This document shows, one piece after another, positions 60,777 through 64,000 of a stretch of 64,000 bases of DNA. The notes beneath the pieces are model-generated. The model saw only the letters and a list, made by a program, of their open reading frames with translations, was not told where the DNA came from and ran no database searches. The first letter of the stretch is position 1; each line of letters begins with the position of its first letter. The translations under genes and the position numbers were made by a program. This stretch comes from Salinirubrum litoreum (GTDB lineage: Archaea; Halobacteriota; Halobacteria; Halobacteriales; Haloferacaceae), in NCBI RefSeq assembly GCF_020567425.1, contig NZ_JAJCVJ010000001.1, positions 124,001-188,000 on the forward strand, in the 5' to 3' direction.

Positions 60777-62147
60777 ATGATCGGCGACCTGCTCCTGCAG
60801 AGCGGGGCTGATCTGGAGGCAATCGCCTCCGGCGTCAACAACGTCTGGATTCTCGTCGTGTCGTTCCTGATCTTCTTCATGCAACCGGGCTTCGCACTGC
60901 TCGAAGCCGGACAGGTCAGAGCGAAGAACGTCGGCAACGTGCTGATGAAGAACATGCTCGACTGGACGCTCGGTGTCCTCGTCTACTTCATCGTCGGTGC
61001 GGGACTCGCCGGTGTCATCGGCATCCTCACCTCGCCCGGCGGGGGTTCGCTGGCGGGGGCGTTCTCGTACATCAACACGCCCGGCGCGTGGATCGGCTGG
61101 CTGTTCGGCGCGGTGTTCGCCATGACGGCGGCGACCATCGTCTCCGGCGCAGTCGCCGAGCGCATGGACTTCACGGCCTACGCGGTCATCGCCGGTGCGA
61201 TGACGGCCGTCATCTACCCGGTCGTGCAGGGGCTGACGTGGTCCGGCGGGTTGCTGGCCGGATCGGGCTACATCGGTGCCGCACTCGGCACCGGCTACCT
61301 CGACTTCGCGGGCGCGACCGTCGTCCACATGGTCGGCGGTATCGCCGGCCTGGTCGTCGCCAAGATGGTCGGGTCGCGGACCGGCCGCTTCGACGAGTCC
61401 GGCAACAGCCAGCCCATCCCCGGCCACTCGATGATCTTCGCGGTGCTCGGCACCCTGATGCTGGCGTTCGGCTGGTACGGCTTCAACGTCGGGACGCAGG
61501 CGACCGTCCTCTCGGTGAGTGACGGCTCCATCGCGTTCATGGGCGAGGCGCTCGGGAGAGTCGCGCTCGTCACCACGCTCGGCATGGGTGCCGGCGCACT
61601 CGGCGCGATGTTCACCTCGGTTCGGTTCCAGGGCAAACCCGACCCGCTGTGGACCGCGAACGGCCTGCTGGCCGGACTCGTCGCGGTGACGGGCGCGGTC
61701 CCGCACGTGACGTGGTGGGGCGGGCTCGTCATCGGCCTGATCGGCGGCCTGCTGGTCCTGCCGGCGTACCGGTGGGTCGTGGACTCGCTGCAGATCGACG
61801 ACGTCTGTGGCGTCTTCGCGGTCCACGGCGCGGCGGGCGGCGTCGGGACGATCCTGATCCCGGTGTTCGCGGTCGGCGGCTTCGGCGGCCTCACCCAACT
61901 GATCATGCAGATAATCGGCGTCCTCGTCATCGGGACGTGGACCGTGCTGGCGACGATGGCCGTCACGAAACTGGCCGACGTGACCGTCGGCCTGCGCGTC
62001 AGCGCCGAGGAGGAGGCCGAGGGTCTCGATCAGGGCGAACACGGGATCTCGGCGTACCCCGAGTTCGGCGGTGGCGGCGAACCGAGTCGTCCCGAGCGTC
62101 CGGCCGTCACGGACGGCGGCGAGTACGGGGGACAGGCAGATGACTGA
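60777..62147 (+). CDS. amt: ammonium transporter
   Basis: 456 residues, eleven spans, Amt/Mep/Rh family. Conserved histidine pairs of the pore are visible in [20 protein letters not shown] and [16 protein letters not shown]. The N-terminus ([20 protein letters not shown]) matches the archaeal Amt. It takes up ammonium when nitrogen is scarce. Its stop overlaps the glnK start by eight bases. About 346 bp precede it without a gene; they hold the TATA box and palindromes listed separately. Confidence 0.95.
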   Translation: MIGDLLLQSGADLEAIASGVNNVWILVVSFLIFFMQPGFALLEAGQVRAKNVGNVLMKNMLDWTLGVLVYFIVGAGLAGVIGILTSPGGGSLAGAFSYINTPGAWIGWLFGAVFAMTAATIVSGAVAERMDFTAYAVIAGAMTAVIYPVVQGLTWSGGLLAGSGYIGAALGTGYLDFAGATVVHMVGGIAGLVVAKMVGSRTGRFDESGNSQPIPGHSMIFAVLGTLMLAFGWYGFNVGTQATVLSVSDGSIAFMGEALGRVALVTTLGMGAGALGAMFTSVRFQGKPDPLWTANGLLAGLVAVTGAVPHVTWWGGLVIGLIGGLLVLPAYRWVVDSLQIDDVCGVFAVHGAAGGVGTILIPVFAVGGFGGLTQLIMQIIGVLVIGTWTVLATMAVTKLADVTVGLRVSAEEEAEGLDQGEHGISAYPEFGGGGEPSRPERPAVTDGGEYGGQADD

Positions 62148-62577
62148 CGAACGGACCGAGACGCAGGCGGACGAACACACCGACACGACGATGGACCCGA
62201 CTGACGCGACCCTCCGAACAGACGGCGGTGAACCGGAACTGAAGCTGGTGATGGCGTACATCCGGCCGGACAAACTGGGCGACGTGAAACAGGCGCTCGC
62301 GGAGGTCGGCGCGCCCTCGCTGACCGTGACGGACGTGTCCGGTCGCGGGAGCCAACCGGCGAAGAAAGGACAGTGGCGCGGCGAGGAGTACGTCGTCGAT
62401 CTGCACCAGAAGACGAAGATCGAGTGTGTCGTCGCCGACGTGCCGTACGAGGACGTGGTCGAGGCGATCCGCGAGTCGGCCCACACCGGCGAGAAGGGCG
62501 ACGGCAAGGTGTTCGTCGTCGACGTGGCCGAGGCGTACCAGATCAGAACGGGAGAGGCAGGCTCAGAGGCAGTCTGA
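62140..62577 (+). CDS. glnK: P-II nitrogen regulatory protein GlnK
   Basis: 145 residues; the P-II core starts at [20 protein letters not shown], so there are about 33 extra acidic, Thr-rich residues in front ([16 protein letters not shown]). An internal ATG at 62188 would cut half of that. The T-loop ([18 protein letters not shown]) includes the tyrosine that is uridylylated in bacteria. It senses ATP/ADP and 2-oxoglutarate and blocks Amt in related systems. Overlaps amt, which supports coupled synthesis. Confidence 0.94.
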   Translation: MTDERTETQADEHTDTTMDPTDATLRTDGGEPELKLVMAYIRPDKLGDVKQALAEVGAPSLTVTDVSGRGSQPAKKGQWRGEEYVVDLHQKTKIECVVADVPYEDVVEAIRESAHTGEKGDGKVFVVDVAEAYQIRTGEAGSEAV

Positions 62578-62581
62578 CTCG

Positions 62582-63031
62582 ATGTCGTCGTCGTTCGACG
62601 ACATCGACCGTGCGATCCTCAGACACCTGCTCGAAGACGGACGAGCCAGCGTGGACGCGCTGGCGTCGGCCGCAGACGCCTCGGAGGCGACCGTCTCGTT
62701 CCGGCGAGCGAAACTGGAGGCGACCGACGTGGTCCGCGGCTACAAACCCGCTGTGAACTACGACGCGCTCGGGTTCCAGACCGTCCTGCTCCACCTCCGG
62801 AGCCGGGAACCGACCGCGACGGCCGAGACGCTCGGCGACCACGCCGGCGTCGTCTCCGTCTACGAGACGACCGGTCACCACAACGTCCTCGCGGTGGTCC
62901 GCGTCGCGGACGACGCCGACCTGGATCGGCTGGTGGAGACCATCACGACCGACGTGGCGGTCTCGGCTGCCACGGCCTCGCCGGTGTCGCGGACCCTCTG
63001 TGAGTACCGGCCCGTGGAACCGGTGGAGTGA
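62582..63031 (+). CDS. Lrp/AsnC-family transcriptional regulator
   Basis: 149 residues starting MSSSFDDIDRAILRHLLEDG. An N-terminal helix-turn-helix (DALASAADASEATVSFRRAK) is followed by the ligand-binding RAM-type domain (VVSVYETTGHHNVLAVVRV). Starts four bases after the glnK stop, so it belongs to the amt-glnK operon and is the natural candidate for controlling it, with the operon palindromes as targets. It may respond to an amino acid such as glutamine; that is only an inference from the family. Confidence 0.88.
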   Translation: MSSSFDDIDRAILRHLLEDGRASVDALASAADASEATVSFRRAKLEATDVVRGYKPAVNYDALGFQTVLLHLRSREPTATAETLGDHAGVVSVYETTGHHNVLAVVRVADDADLDRLVETITTDVAVSAATASPVSRTLCEYRPVEPVE

Positions 63032-63149
63032 GCCGTCCCCGACACCGGCCGACGTTCGCTGCCACACCGCGGACCTGAGTGCGGGGCGTGCGACGACGAC
63101 GGCACGCGAACCACCCCGCTTTTTGCGAAACCGTGCTTACCGACACACG

Positions 63150-64000
63150 ATGGAGTACGTCCAAGAGCGCGTCACGACGCTCCACGATCTGGCGGACCCG
63201 CGACCGAAGACACCGACCGACCGGTGTGCGGTCGTCGTCCCGATGACGGAACGGGAGTACGCGGGACTTGCCGCCGAGCGTGTCCTCTCGGAACTCGAAC
63301 GCGTCGACCCGGCGCGGGTGATCGTCCCGCTCCGCGCGCCGGCCGACAAGGTCGCGCAGTTCCACGACTGGCTGGCGGAGTACGATCTGAACCTCCAGAC
63401 GCTGTGGTGTACCGGCCCGCGCGTCGAGTCGCTGTTGGACGCCCACGGCCTCGACGGCACGCGCGGGAAGGGCCGAGACGTGTGGCTCGCGGTCGGGCAG
63501 GCGCTCTCGGATGAGTACGTCGTCGTCCACGACGCCGACACGAAGACCTACTCGCGGTGGTACGTCCCGCGACTACTCTACCCTCTGCTCGAAGGCCACG
63601 ACTTCTCGAAGGGCTACTACGCCCGCGTCGAGAACAACCGGCTGTACGGGCGGCTCTTTCGGCTGTTCTACTCGCCGCTCGTCCGGACACTGGCCGACGA
63701 GCACGACGCGCCGGTACTCGACTACCTCGCGTCGTTCCGGTACGCGCTGGCCGGGGAGTTCGCGGCCACCTCGGACCTCCTGCGCACGGTGCGGTTCCAG
63801 CGGTCGTGGGGCCTGGAGGTCGGCACGCTCGGGGAGGCGTTCGCCGAGGCGGGCTTCCGGCGGAGCGCGCAGGTCGATCTGGGGGCGTACGAACACGACC
63901 ACCGCGCCGTCTCGGGACCGACCGGGCTGTCTGACATGAGCCAGACGGTTGGGGAGGCGATCCTGCGGGTCGTCACCGACCACGGCGTCGACCCCGACTA
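63150..64000 (+). CDS. glycosyltransferase, truncated at window end
   Basis: First 283 codons, running off the right edge. GT-A fold: VVVPMTEREYAG at the start, GKGRDVWLAVG (106-116), and the metal site VVVHDADTKTY (124-134). The pattern is close to glucosyl- or mannosyl-3-phosphoglycerate synthases (GT81/GT55), which make compatible solutes. I cannot tell which sugar or acceptor; related haloarchaeal proteins are often left as family-2 glycosyltransferases. Start is the ATG at 63150, 118 bp after the Lrp gene. Confidence 0.75.
   Translation, partial: MEYVQERVTTLHDLADPRPKTPTDRCAVVVPMTEREYAGLAAERVLSELERVDPARVIVPLRAPADKVAQFHDWLAEYDLNLQTLWCTGPRVESLLDAHGLDGTRGKGRDVWLAVGQALSDEYVVVHDADTKTYSRWYVPRLLYPLLEGHDFSKGYYARVENNRLYGRLFRLFYSPLVRTLADEHDAPVLDYLASFRYALAGEFAATSDLLRTVRFQRSWGLEVGTLGEAFAEAGFRRSAQVDLGAYEHDHRAVSGPTGLSDMSQTVGEAILRVVTDHGVDPD

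Overview
The window is chromosomal DNA of a halophilic archaeon (class Halobacteria). The base composition is high in G+C, the proteins are very acidic, nearly every recognisable promoter is a short AT-rich box 25-35 nt before the start codon (leaderless transcripts), and many gene types are haloarchaeal or archaeal: phosphomevalonate decarboxylase, methenyl-tetrahydromethanopterin cyclohydrolase, a PAC2 proteasome-assembly chaperone, DNA topoisomerase VI, archaeal EF-2, HVO-type zinc-finger mini-proteins and Tat lipoproteins. I cannot name the genus. I found no rRNA, tRNA, transposase or CRISPR array.

Layout. 0.07-8.2 kb: mevalonate-pathway decarboxylase, GNAT acetyltransferase, gamma-glutamyltransferase, a divergent acyl-CoA synthetase, an iron-sulfur photolyase/cryptochrome and two small membrane proteins. 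8.2-13.4 kb: a complete four-gene 2-oxoacid dehydrogenase operon (E1a-E1b-E2-E3) on the minus strand. 13.7-19.2 kb: protein repair methyltransferase, zinc-finger protein, a 1.1-kb non-coding region, PAC2 chaperone, mch, a hypothetical protein and a HAD phosphatase. 19.5-25.4 kb: pstSCAB phosphate importer, then a secreted von Willebrand A protein with a TasA/SipW-type frame. 25.6-31.8 kb: GTPBP1-type GTPase, ZIP metal transporter, SDR enzyme and small genes. 31.9-35.8 kb: PilB-like ATPase and PilC-like membrane platform. 36.0-40.5 kb: methyltransferase, thioredoxin-reductase-like flavoprotein and two glycosyltransferases. 40.6-48.9 kb: EF-2, lipoprotein, HELSH-motif protein, second GNAT, topoisomerase VI A and B. 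49-55 kb: two phosphatase/sulfatase-superfamily proteins, arylsulfotransferase-like propeller, Ca/Na exchanger, orphan second E1-alpha. 55.5-60.4 kb: membrane-anchored HTH protein, phosphodiesterase, CDF transporter, a second hairpin-rich non-coding region, zinc-finger mini-protein, MFS transporter. 60.8-64 kb: amt-glnK-lrp nitrogen operon and a truncated glycosyltransferase.

The most unusual content is non-coding. A composite element of several conserved boxes plus a variable run of perfect hairpins occurs at 15534-16133 (plus orientation) and 58405-58876 (minus orientation), with a short relative at 25481-25620. Boxes and order are conserved while the hairpins between them differ in number and sequence. 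In all three copies the same end of the element points at the 3' end of a gene running towards it. Separately, many gaps hold short tandem duplications (23-54 bp), some of which have changed the stop codon of the neighbouring gene. A cluster of perfect palindromes before amt looks like a nitrogen-control region.
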